A stretch of DNA of 12,161 bases. Origin: Saprospiraceae bacterium. GTDB lineage: Bacteria; Bacteroidota; Bacteroidia; Chitinophagales; Saprospiraceae. The position numbers and the translations under genes were made by a program. This document shows positions 1-7,200 of the stretch, piece by piece. Location of the stretch: contig JALZWC010000513.1 in NCBI GenBank assembly GCA_023300255.1, positions 1 through 12,161 of the forward strand. The letters run 5' to 3'. The notes beneath the pieces were generated by a model. It saw only the letters and a program-made list of their open reading frames with translations. It had not been told where the DNA came from and ran no database searches. Within the stretch, counting starts at the first letter, position 1; every line of letters starts with the position of its first letter.

Positions 1-50
1 GGCTACCTGTCTAACATTGTTCTTTACAATTAAGAAGTTACGGAGCTATT

Positions 51-112
51 GTATGGGCAATCCCTTGTGGTTGCCTTACTTAGCAGGGGCAACCACAAGG
101 GATTGCCCATAC
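51..112. repeat. Perfect 25-bp inverted repeat (REP-like palindrome)
   Basis: The arms at 51-75 and 88-112 are exact reverse complements over 25 bases, around a 12-base spacer (76-87). The arms are more GC-rich than the surrounding DNA. The element lies 3' of the decarboxylase gene, about 107 bases past its stop and beyond two smaller hairpins. A perfect arm of this length fits a REP-type or MITE-like mobile palindrome, or a very strong hairpin in RNA. No U-tract follows on either strand, so it is not a textbook terminator. Similar GGGCAAxCxxxxG palindromes recur in other bacteria as far as I remember, but I could not check this. Confidence 0.8.
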
Positions 113-140
113 TGCAAACTAAACTCAATGAACAATCTTA

Positions 141-155
141 GGCGGGTAGCCCGCC
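141..155. repeat. Short GC-rich hairpin
   Basis: A 6-bp stem GGCGGG/CCCGCC closes a 3-base loop (147-149). It lies between the perfect palindrome and the 11-bp hairpin at 164-204, 3' of the decarboxylase gene. It could add to transcription termination on the minus strand, but no U-tract follows it. Confidence 0.5.
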
Positions 156-163
156 GAAATAAT

Positions 164-204
164 AGACTTGTTCACAAATAACACGTTGGTATATGAACAA
201 GTCT
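164..204 (-). terminator. Possible 3' hairpin of the decarboxylase gene
   Basis: The arms 164-174 and 194-204 are exact reverse complements (11 bp, AGACTTGTTCA/TGAACAAGTCT) with a 19-base loop. It starts 14 bases past the decarboxylase stop codon, where a 3'-end hairpin would be expected. The minus strand then reads ATTATTTCGG, which is only weakly U-rich. It may therefore be an imperfect terminator or an mRNA-stabilising hairpin. Confidence 0.45.
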
Positions 205-218
205 GATGAATTAATATT

Positions 219-1709
219 TTAAATAGATCTGTTTTCTAGCTTTTTATTAAAAATAATATCTTTCAATAAGGACAAGGCTAGTTCCACATGTGGTAAATGT
301 GTTCGAAAAGAGAAGACCGCGAATCTTATCCAATAAACACCATCAATAGTCGTAGAAGAAAAGAAAATACGACCATCTTGTTTAATTAGTTCTACAATTT
401 TATCGTTGAATTTAGTTGGATCACCTTGTTTGGGTACATATCTGAAAATAGCAATGGAGAGTTCGGGATAGGGACCTACTTCAAAACCTACCTCTTGTAT
501 TTTGTCGTAGAAGTATCTACACAAATAAACTTTTTCTTCAATAGCTGCTCTGAAAGGACTAATTCCCATTAATTGTAGGGATAACCACATACGCAAGCCC
601 CTGAAATGCCTAGTCAATTCTGGGGATAAATCTGCTGGAGATGGATCTTCTTCCACATTTATTTGATCCTGTAAGTAGGTAGCACTATACTGGTGGGTTT
701 TATACAAAGCCTTTACGTTCTTAATCAGTAATGCCCCAATCCCATAGGATAGGAATAAGCCCTTATGAGGATCGATAGCGATAGAATCAGATAGTTCAAT
801 TCCTTTAAAAAGGGGTTTCATTTCGGGAGAGAGCATAAAAAAACCACCATACGCTGCGTCAACATGAAACCAGAGATCATGCATTTTAGCCAATTGTCCA
901 ATTTGATCTAATGGGTCTACTGTTCCCGTATTGGTCGTACCTGCGGAACCGACTACTAAAAATGGACGTAAGCCTTCTTTTTTATCAGCGATTATTTGTT
1001 GCGCTAAAAATGGCGTCTTCATTTTATAAGCACCATCCATTGGAATATATCGAATAATAGCTTCCCGCATTCCTGCAATTCTAAGTGCCTTTTGGACACA
1101 GTGGTGTACTTGGTCTGTTAAATAAATTACACAATTTTCAATATCTCTCGCTTTAATTTCTTTCACATCCCTTGCAGTAGAAATAGCGGACAAATTGGCG
1201 ATAGACCCACCAGAACTCAGATTTCCTAATGCAGTATCTGGATACCCGACCATTTTACACATCCATCGAATCAGATGATTTTCCATCCGAACCCCACCAG
1301 GACAGGCGTAAAAAACACCAGAAAACCGATTGGTAGCAGCTGCCATATAATCTGCTAATGCAGTGGTGTAGACTCCTCCGCCTGGGATATATCCAAAATG
1401 TCCTGCTGATGCGGGATTTAGATTCGGCCGATCTACATTATCTTTCAATGCAATTAATAGCTGCTCCATTGGTTTACCTGCCTCTTCAATGGGAATATCT
1501 AGTATGCCTTTCCCCATATCTTCCGATACTTGAAAGGTGGTAGTTGGATTAAAGTCATCTAAAAAAGTATCTATATAGGACAGGACTGATTGATTCCAGT
1601 TTTTTCTTTTTTCAGGCTTTAGCTCTAATTGAGTTGAAATCTTTTCTAATTTTTTTATCTTGTCGATCATTCTTTCTTTTGTCTTGTTAAGGCTGCTTAA
1701 AAGGAACAT
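219..1709 (-). CDS. PLP-dependent group II amino-acid decarboxylase
   Basis: A 496-residue cytosolic pyridoxal-phosphate enzyme of the DDC/glutamate decarboxylase family (Pfam Pyridoxal_deC), which removes CO2 from an amino acid to give an amine. Visible motifs: the N-terminal substrate-side segment with NPASAGHFGYIPGGG (98-112); GNLSSGGSIAN (162-172) in the cofactor-phosphate region; H202 in DQVHH, the likely ring-stacking histidine; SAGTTNTGTVDPL (255-267); HVDAAYGG (282-289), with D284 expected to bind the PLP ring nitrogen; and DPHKG (313-317), with K316 the Schiff-base lysine. Length is normal for the family. The annotated start has AGAAAAGG directly against the ATG. Met14 (codon at 1668-1670) is preceded by purine-rich AAAAGAAAGA and is an equally credible start. 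The gene is divergent from coaD. Substrate cannot be told from sequence: aromatic amino acids, glutamate or diaminobutyrate are all possible. Confidence 0.93.
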   Translation of the reverse strand: MFLLSSLNKTKERMIDKIKKLEKISTQLELKPEKRKNWNQSVLSYIDTFLDDFNPTTTFQVSEDMGKGILDIPIEEAGKPMEQLLIALKDNVDRPNLNPASAGHFGYIPGGGVYTTALADYMAAATNRFSGVFYACPGGVRMENHLIRWMCKMVGYPDTALGNLSSGGSIANLSAISTARDVKEIKARDIENCVIYLTDQVHHCVQKALRIAGMREAIIRYIPMDGAYKMKTPFLAQQIIADKKEGLRPFLVVGSAGTTNTGTVDPLDQIGQLAKMHDLWFHVDAAYGGFFMLSPEMKPLFKGIELSDSIAIDPHKGLFLSYGIGALLIKNVKALYKTHQYSATYLQDQINVEEDPSPADLSPELTRHFRGLRMWLSLQLMGISPFRAAIEEKVYLCRYFYDKIQEVGFEVGPYPELSIAIFRYVPKQGDPTKFNDKIVELIKQDGRIFFSSTTIDGVYWIRFAVFSFRTHLPHVELALSLLKDIIFNKKLENRSI

Positions 1710-1750
1710 CCTTTTCTGGTTTACTTTAAAGCACAGTATAAGTATATTCT

Positions 1751-1758
1751 TAAATTTG
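1751..1758 (+). promoter_or_regulatory. Bacteroidota -7 element for coaD
   Basis: TAAATTTG matches the Bacteroidota sigma-A -7 consensus TAnnTTTG and sits 23 bases before the coaD ATG, giving a short leader of roughly 20 bases. I see no good TTTG -33 element at the usual spacing. The leader AAAAAAAGATAAATAA is A-rich with no Shine-Dalgarno, as is usual in this phylum. Confidence 0.45.
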
Positions 1759-1781
1759 ATCTAGTAAAAAAAGATAAATAA

Positions 1782-2237
1782 ATGAAAATTGCTGTTTTCC
1801 CTGGCTCTTTTGACCCAATTACTATAGGACATGTAGAGATTGTAAGAAGGGCTATTCCTTTATTCGATAAAATAATTATTGCCGTTGGCGTCAACTCTCA
1901 GAAAAAATACTTGTATTCTTTAGAAGAGCGAATGAAGCATATCGAGGCTGTATTTGAGCACGAGGACAAAGTAAGTGTAGATAAGCATGAAGGTTTAACT
2001 GCCCATTATTGCATGAAAAAGAATGCAAAATTTTTATTAAGGGGGCTCAGAAATGCAGCAGATTTTGACTATGAAAAGCAACTGTCTCAAATGAACCATA
2101 TTATAGGAGATGGCGTTGAAACGGTTTTCTTGATTAGTCATCCTCAATATTCTCATATCAGTTCTACCTTAGTACGAGAAGTTATTAAGGGTGGGGGAGA
2201 TGCCTCTCCGTTTTTGCCTGATGGTCTTTTTAAGTAG
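1782..2237 (+). CDS. coaD: Phosphopantetheine adenylyltransferase
   Basis: A 151-residue enzyme that transfers AMP from ATP to 4'-phosphopantetheine, giving dephospho-CoA plus pyrophosphate. This is the penultimate step of CoA synthesis, in the cytosol. The nucleotidyltransferase fold signature is clear: GSFDPITIGH (8-17) carries the T/HxGH motif (T14-H17) for ATP. K41/K42, R87 and R90 (LLRGLRN) match known substrate-binding positions in E. coli CoaD, and SHISSTLVRE (124-133) is the ISSTxxRE signature. FDYEKQLSQMN (95-105) is also family-typical. The protein is about ten residues shorter at the C terminus than many homologues. It is a housekeeping gene, divergent from the decarboxylase and convergent with the HAD gene. 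Its stop codon abuts the first of two tandem palindromes, which probably shape its mRNA 3' end. Only one ATG fits the family start. Confidence 0.97.
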   Translation: MKIAVFPGSFDPITIGHVEIVRRAIPLFDKIIIAVGVNSQKKYLYSLEERMKHIEAVFEHEDKVSVDKHEGLTAHYCMKKNAKFLLRGLRNAADFDYEKQLSQMNHIIGDGVETVFLISHPQYSHISSTLVREVIKGGGDASPFLPDGLFK

Positions 2238-2341
2238 CTGTCTGAATCAGAATTTACAGAATTTGAGAATTCACAGAATTTTGATCCTGCTTACGTCTGG
2301 TATTCTGAGAATTCTACGATTCTGTAAATTCTGATTCAGAC
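2238..2341. repeat. 104-bp palindromic element, copy 1
   Basis: The outer arms 2241-2262 and 2319-2340 are perfect 22-bp reverse complements, extended by one G-C pair. After a 4x4 internal loop, inner arms 2267-2279 and 2302-2314 pair at 12 of 13 positions, leaving a 22-base apical loop (2280-2301). The whole unit folds as one long hairpin. It begins right after the coaD stop codon, between two convergent genes. It could act as a bidirectional transcript end or be a small mobile palindrome; it has no flanking U-tract. Confidence 0.85.
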
Positions 2342-2351
2342 GAATAAGCAA

Positions 2352-2455
2352 CTGTCTGAATCAGAATTTGCAGAATTAGAAAATTTACAGAATTTTGATC
2401 CTGCTTACATCTAGTATTCTGGAAATTCTACGATTCTGTAAATTCTGATTCGGAC
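2352..2455. repeat. 104-bp palindromic element, copy 2
   Basis: A direct repeat of the element at 2238-2341, at an offset of exactly 114 bases. By my hand alignment it has nine substitutions and no indels over 104 bases (about 91% identity). The outer arms 2355-2376 and 2433-2454 still pair, with two G-U wobbles created by the substitutions. One inner pair has changed from C-G (2272/2309 in copy 1) to T-A (2386/2423 here). It ends 17 bases before the stop codon of the convergent HAD gene. Confidence 0.85.
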
Positions 2456-2471
2456 AAAGGAAGGAGCTAGA

Positions 2472-3113
2472 TTATAAGACATCCGAAAGATCAAGCATAT
2501 TATAAAAGAGCGTAGCCCCTGCTGCTTGTAACGCATCCTTATTATGTGCATGTTCTGCATAAGCGTATACTGTTGCGCCACTAGCAACGGCAGCCTGTAC
2601 GCCCATCAAACTATCTTCTACGATCAAACAATCCTTCGGATCGAATCCCATTTGCTTGGCAGCATGAATATAAACGGCAGGGTCGGGTTTCCATTTTTGC
2701 AAATCATAACAACTAAAAATATTATCCTCAAAATGGGTAAGCAATCCAGTTATCTCTAAATTGAAGCGAATCTTATTTCTTGGACCACTGGATACTACAG
2801 CGTAAGGGATCTTTAATTGAGGGATTAAATCGATAATACCTTTGATGGGTTTTAGTTCTTTTTTAAAACGATCAAAGGTGATTTTTCTATAAGTTTGTTC
2901 AAAATTAGTAGGAAGAGGTTTTTTTCGAAAATGCTCTAATATAGCAATGACTTCTTTAAAAGAATTGCCTTTGAAGTATTGCGTTGCAAATTCTAGGTCT
3001 ATGTCTACACCTAAACTAATGGCTAAATCGACTAATGTACTTAAAGCAATAGGTTCGCTATCTACTAACACTCCATCACAGTCAAAAAGGATACATTTTA
3101 TGGGTTCTTTCAT
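2472..3113 (-). CDS. HAD-superfamily phosphatase, YieH-like
   Basis: A 213-residue haloacid-dehalogenase-type hydrolase of subfamily IA (beta-phosphoglucomutase/phosphatase group). All four HAD motifs are present: motif I DCDGVLVDSE (11-20), with nucleophile D11 and acid/base D13; motif II in VVSSGP, with S108; motif III K142 in KWKPDP; and motif IV VEDS (165-168), with E166 and D167 for Mg2+. A helical cap domain lies between about 20 and 85. SSGPRNK (108-114), CYDLQKWKPDPA (135-146) and HNK (190-192) strongly resemble E. coli YieH, a 6-phosphogluconate phosphatase, so a sugar-phosphate substrate is likely but unproven. The length fits. It is convergent with coaD and divergent from the SDR gene. 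There is no Shine-Dalgarno, and a TAATTTTG box lies only four bases before the ATG. Confidence 0.93.
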   Translation of the reverse strand: MKEPIKCILFDCDGVLVDSEPIALSTLVDLAISLGVDIDLEFATQYFKGNSFKEVIAILEHFRKKPLPTNFEQTYRKITFDRFKKELKPIKGIIDLIPQLKIPYAVVSSGPRNKIRFNLEITGLLTHFEDNIFSCYDLQKWKPDPAVYIHAAKQMGFDPKDCLIVEDSLMGVQAAVASGATVYAYAEHAHNKDALQAAGATLFYNMLDLSDVL

Positions 3114-3117
3114 TGGG

Positions 3118-3125
3118 CAAAATTA
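3118..3125 (-). promoter_or_regulatory. Candidate -7 element at the HAD start
   Basis: On the minus strand TAATTTTG matches TAnnTTTG, but it ends only four bases before the ATG at 3113. A transcript from it would be leaderless or nearly so. I see no TTG-type -33 box at the right distance, so this may be a chance match in AT-rich DNA. Confidence 0.25.
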
Positions 3126-3178
3126 GGTAAAAGGAGATGGAGATATCTTGTTTTTGACCATCTCAATTTTGAAATGTT

Positions 3179-3186
3179 TACTTTTG
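3179..3186 (+). promoter_or_regulatory. Promoter of the SDR gene
   Basis: TACTTTTG matches the Bacteroidota -7 consensus TAnnTTTG. A TTTG at 3153-3156 inside TTTTTGACC lies 22 bases upstream, close to the expected -33 spacing. This predicts a leader of about 30 bases before the ATG at 3224. An earlier ATG at 3200 is stopped after one codon, so it is not the start. Confidence 0.5.
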
Positions 3187-3223
3187 AAAATTACAATTTA
3201 TGGAATAATAATCAAACCCAACA

Positions 3224-3973
3224 ATGAATTTTGAAAAGAAAGTAGCCTTCATAACAGGAGCGTCATCAGGTATTGGAAGAGCAGCAGCTATTAAGTTAGC
3301 TAAACATGGAGCCGTTGTCATAGTAACAGATATTGACGAAAAGCAAGGACAAGAAACAGTGGAACTGATCCAAAAAGACGGTGGAACTGCTAAGTTCTTC
3401 GTCTTAGATGTAGGAGATAAAGCCGCCATTAAAACAACTATGCTAAAAGCAATTGAGGAGTTTGGCCCAATAAAATTAGCGGTTAATAATGCAGGAATAG
3501 GAGGGGTGTTAGCACCTGTACATGAGGTGAAAGACGAGGATTGGGATCGAATGATGCAGATTAACCTAACGAGCGTCTTCCAATGCATGAGAGAAGAAAT
3601 TAACTGTATGCTTCACCATGGTGGTGGCAATATTGTAAATATTTCTTCCTTAGCAGGTTTAAATGGCTTTAAAGGGAATGCGCCTTATAGTGTCGCTAAG
3701 CACGGGGTGATTGGTTTGACAAGATCAGCTGCCCAAGAATATGGGACTTTAGGTATTCGGGTAAATGCAGTGTGCCCTGGTTTTACAGAAACTGCTATCA
3801 TACATAAAGACATGCGGGACTTTGTAAATAAATTGACTAAAGTTCGGGTCCCTATGCAAAGAATAGGCCGACCAGAAGAAGTGGCCAATACGATTGCTTG
3901 GTTGTTAAGTGAAGAGTCTTCGTATGTGAATGGTACTTATGTGGAAGTTGATGGTGGCATGCAGGCTGGGTAA
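3224..3973 (+). CDS. SDR family NAD(P)-dependent oxidoreductase
   Basis: A 249-residue classical short-chain dehydrogenase/reductase: a single Rossmann-fold domain, normally tetrameric and cytosolic, moving hydride between NAD(P) and an alcohol/ketone pair. It has TGASSGIG (11-18), the TGxxxGxG dinucleotide loop. D36 at the end of strand beta-2 (VTDID) favours NAD(H) over NADP(H). NNAG is at 88-91. The catalytic tetrad is N114, S142 (NISSLAG), Y155 and K159 (YSVAK). PGFTET (185-190) and the C-terminal VNGTYVEVDGGM (235-246) are family-typical. Family members include 3-oxoacyl-ACP reductases, glucose 1-dehydrogenases and steroid or sugar dehydrogenases, and the substrate cannot be assigned. 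It starts 110 bases from the divergent HAD gene. Its last codons take part in a short hairpin at 3965-3989. Confidence 0.95.
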   Translation: MNFEKKVAFITGASSGIGRAAAIKLAKHGAVVIVTDIDEKQGQETVELIQKDGGTAKFFVLDVGDKAAIKTTMLKAIEEFGPIKLAVNNAGIGGVLAPVHEVKDEDWDRMMQINLTSVFQCMREEINCMLHHGGGNIVNISSLAGLNGFKGNAPYSVAKHGVIGLTRSAAQEYGTLGIRVNAVCPGFTETAIIHKDMRDFVNKLTKVRVPMQRIGRPEEVANTIAWLLSEESSYVNGTYVEVDGGMQAG

Positions 3974-3989
3974 TCTTTTGTAACCCAGC
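3965..3989. repeat. Hairpin spanning the SDR stop codon
   Basis: GCTGGGT (3965-3971) pairs exactly with ACCCAGC (3983-3989) across an 11-base loop that holds most of the TAA stop (3971-3973). Its right arm is also the outer left arm of the longer palindrome at 3980-4081, so the two folds are mutually exclusive. Confidence 0.55.
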
Positions 3990-4081
3990 ATTCATTCTGG
4001 ACAACTATCGAGCGGGGCGCAGATAAAAAATAGGTAATCTGTGCTGCGCTCGATAGTTTCTCAGAGTGAATTCTGGGTTAC
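3980..4081. repeat. 102-bp imperfect palindrome
   Basis: The outer arms 3980-4013 and 4048-4081 pair at 29 of 34 positions, beginning GTAACCCAG and ending CTGGGTTAC. An inner GC-rich stem (about 4012-4024 against 4037-4049) continues the fold around an A-rich loop. It lies between the convergent SDR and giant genes. The middle is clearly richer in GC than the flanks. No T-run follows on the plus strand, so its role as SDR terminator is uncertain. It could equally be an inserted REP/MITE-type element. It shares no obvious sequence with the other palindromes here. Confidence 0.75.
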
Positions 4082-4279
4082 GAAATATCAAATTATCCAA
4101 ATTATTCAGCCCCTTAATTTTTATAAGAAACCCCTTCTTTAGTCTAATAAAAAAAATACCCCCACTTCAATAAAGAAGCAGGGGTATGGATAGCAATGGT
4201 CTTTAAATGCTGACGACTATTCAGCTTTAGAGTGTGTTGACAACATCCAATTGCCAACGTGTAAGATGCCTGTTACCTT
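4082..4279. other. 3' intergenic region of the giant gene
   Basis: Together with the palindrome at 3980-4081 this completes a 306-base gap between two convergent genes. I find no credible open frame. Its supported content is the minus-strand intrinsic terminator at 4149-4187. The rest is AT-rich with no repeat that I can see. CCCCTTCTTT (4131-4140) could also pair with part of the terminator stem, weakly. Confidence 0.6.
4149..4187 (-). terminator. Intrinsic terminator of the giant secreted-protein gene
   Basis: Read on the minus strand, a stem of 13 positions (4187-4175 with 4168-4156, two mismatches) closes a 6-base loop and is followed directly by a run of eight U (complement of 4149-4156), then AUU. 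It sits about 93 bases past the stop of the giant gene. This is the only classical rho-independent terminator in the window. Confidence 0.8.
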
Positions 4280-7200
4280 TTAAAGTTTAGTAAACTTATG
4301 AAGGAGTGGTTTTAATTCGCCAGCATTAATGCTAATAAAATAGATTCCATCTTTATAGTCTTTCACATTTATGAGGAGCTGTTGGTAATCGGTTTTTTCT
4401 ACTGATTGACGGTGTATGGTTTGTCCAATGCTATTGTAAATTGTCAGCGTAGCATTGTTTGTTTCCATATTATTCAAGTCAATAGTCAATTGGTCACTTA
4501 CTGGATTTGGATATGCAGTTATGGAGGGTGTAGATGATCCTTCCCCAATTTCTACTACTTTACCAGTATAGGTATCATCGGCTATTACTTCGATCATGAT
4601 TTCATTAGAAGATCTACTTTGACTGATCCTTTCATCTGATAAGCTAGCAGAAATGACTACGGAATAATCCTCTACTTCCCCGTAGTTAAACGTCTCACAA
4701 CTATTAGGATATCCACCATTATTCATTGCCACCCGCATAACTGTTTTACCTGTCTTAGCATTAGAAGGTACACGGAAGTTAACTCTAAATGGCTTCGTAT
4801 TACTGTAGTTGAAAACCTTTTCCCCACTATCTAAAAAGTCTCCATCCTGATTGTAATCAATCCATGTAGTCCAATGACTTCCATATGGTCCTCCATTATA
4901 GGCAGGAGACAGAAGAAGTGTTTGCATGGAATTTGCAGCCATAGTCGTAGATTGGCTAGTAAAATCACCATATCCACCGTTTCTACCAGAGGTGTTGCTA
5001 ATACTGCCACATTTTACTTGATTAATCCATAGGTACTGATCGTTTCTGCCTTTGGATGTACACGCATTTTGTCGAGGTGCGGTACATTCATTGATCGTTA
5101 TGTTAAAGGACTCGGTAGCAGTATTGCCACAATTATCAGTAGTTGTATAAGTAATCGTATGCACACCAGGAGGGAACACACTTCCATTTATAAGTCCTGT
5201 TGTCTGTTCTAGTTCTAAGCAAGGTACTTCAATGATGAACTCTTTTGGCGTAGTTCCATTAATATCGTCCCATTTTCCATTGGAAAGTATTTGCACATAA
5301 TCTTGATTATTCAAATTGTTAGGCTGATTGGTTTCCCAGTTGGTATAGGCAATTGGATCACCACTGACCCATTGATAGTTTCCTTCTGAAGCTCTATCTG
5401 TAAAACCGATGTAAGCATTCTGTCCTTGTAAGAAATTAGCGATGGTTGCGTTTTCAGCGGCATCATTGATACAAGCTAAATATCCACCAATATTATTTGC
5501 CATTACCTGACCTTGTTGCCAGTTGCCTGCTCCTACAGAGCAATAGTATTGATGTCCTTTGTATCGGCCCATGTATAGATAGCCATTCATGTTTGCTTGT
5601 GGTGGACAATCATCACAACAGCTAGAAGGATAAGGTCCTGTCCATGCTATTCTTGCACCTCCTAAATGATCGTAGCATTGCACGGTAATGTCATTGGGCA
5701 TATGTAAGGTGATGGAATTGTTGACGGTTACTGTAAAACTACAAGTCTCTGTCTTGCCACAATTATCACTCATTTCATAGGTCACCGTAGTCGTTCCTAC
5801 GGGAAATTCACTTCCATTTAATGGCCCTTCTGTTTGGATAACATTAATACAAGGTATTTCAACAATGTATTCTAATGGATCTGTTATGTGTGTATCATTC
5901 CAAGCTCCGTTAGGTAACATTTGCGTATAATGCTGATTGCCATTACTGTTACTTGGTTGATTTGTATACCAGTTGGTATAGTTAACTGGATCATTATTTG
6001 CCCAAGAGAAATTACCTTCGCTGCCTTCATCTGATAAACCGATATAGGCTTTTTGATTGTCCAACATGGCTGTTAAGAAAGCATTTTCTGCTGGATCATT
6101 CACTACTGCCAAGTATCCACCAATAGCCGCTGCTCCTGCTTTGGCAATTGGCCATGCTGCTGGATCCATGGAACAATAGTAACGATGTCCACCTCTTTCT
6201 CCCATGAATCTAAAACCAGTAATCTCTGTCTCAGAGGAACAAGTAGAACAACAAACATCTCCACTTGGTGGCTCCCAGGAAACTAGAGATTGACCAACTT
6301 CATCATCACAATCTACCACAATATCACTTGGACAAATTTGTGGGCTAAGGCTAGCTCCAGTACTTGCATTTGTCATGATTACATTAAAAGTACAATTAGT
6401 TGTGTTATTACAATCGTCTGTTGCAGATAAAGTAATCGTAGTTGTACCAGTTGGAAAATCTCCACTCATATCATCGGAGCTGGTTACACTAATATCTGTA
6501 TCACAGTTATCTGTTGCAGTAGGTAATTCTAAATTGATTCGACCTACGACTATACAACTGCCCGTTATCTGCTGACTGACATCTGTAGGACATGTTAGGG
6601 TAGGAGGTGTCGTATCTTCTACTGTGATGATCTGTGTTAGTGAACTGGTATTATTACAAGCATCTATTGCGGTCCAAGTACGAGTAATAATATTACCTGC
6701 ACATCCACCAGTCGATTCTGTTTCTTCAAACGCTATAACGATATTAGCATCACAATTATCGGTAGCTGTAATATTCGTCGGAACAGTAGGAATAGATCCA
6801 CACTCTACGGTAGCATTAGTTGGAACACCTAAAATTGTTGGTGCTTCTGCATCAGCTACTATAATTTCTTGTTCGGCTGATGTTGTATTTCCACAAGCAT
6901 CTGTTGCGGTCCATCTTCTTACTAAGGTATAATTATTAGCACAAGTTCTGTCTTCTTCGAACTCTTCAAAAGCAACTATAATTCCAATATCGCAGGCATC
7001 AGTTGCTGTAACGGTAGCAGCATCAACTACTTGACTACAATTGATTTTAACATCATCTGGAACACCCACTAAAATAGGAGCAGTTTCGTCAGAAACGGTA
7101 ATAGTTGTTGTAAAGTTAGCGGCAGTATTTCCACAGTCATCGGTAGCGCTCCATATAATAACTCGCTCTGCACTACCTGCACAAGCTCCTGGTGTAGTTG

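Noticed and set aside
141..155. GC hairpin as the decarboxylase terminator
   Set aside because: The stem is only 6 bp and no U-tract follows on the minus strand, so I list it only as a hairpin.
2238..2455. CRISPR array
   Set aside because: There are only two units of 104 bases with a 10-base spacer, each a long palindrome. Repeat and spacer lengths do not fit, and no cas gene is present.
3178..3588. 136-codon minus-strand open frame
   Set aside because: It is antisense to the start of the SDR gene, whose motifs are all intact; it has no family motif of its own.
5090..6343. Diversity-generating retroelement variable protein (lectin fold as variable domain)
   Set aside because: No reverse transcriptase or template repeat is seen in the window, the lectin domains are not at the protein C terminus, and no adenine-biased variable segment could be recognised.
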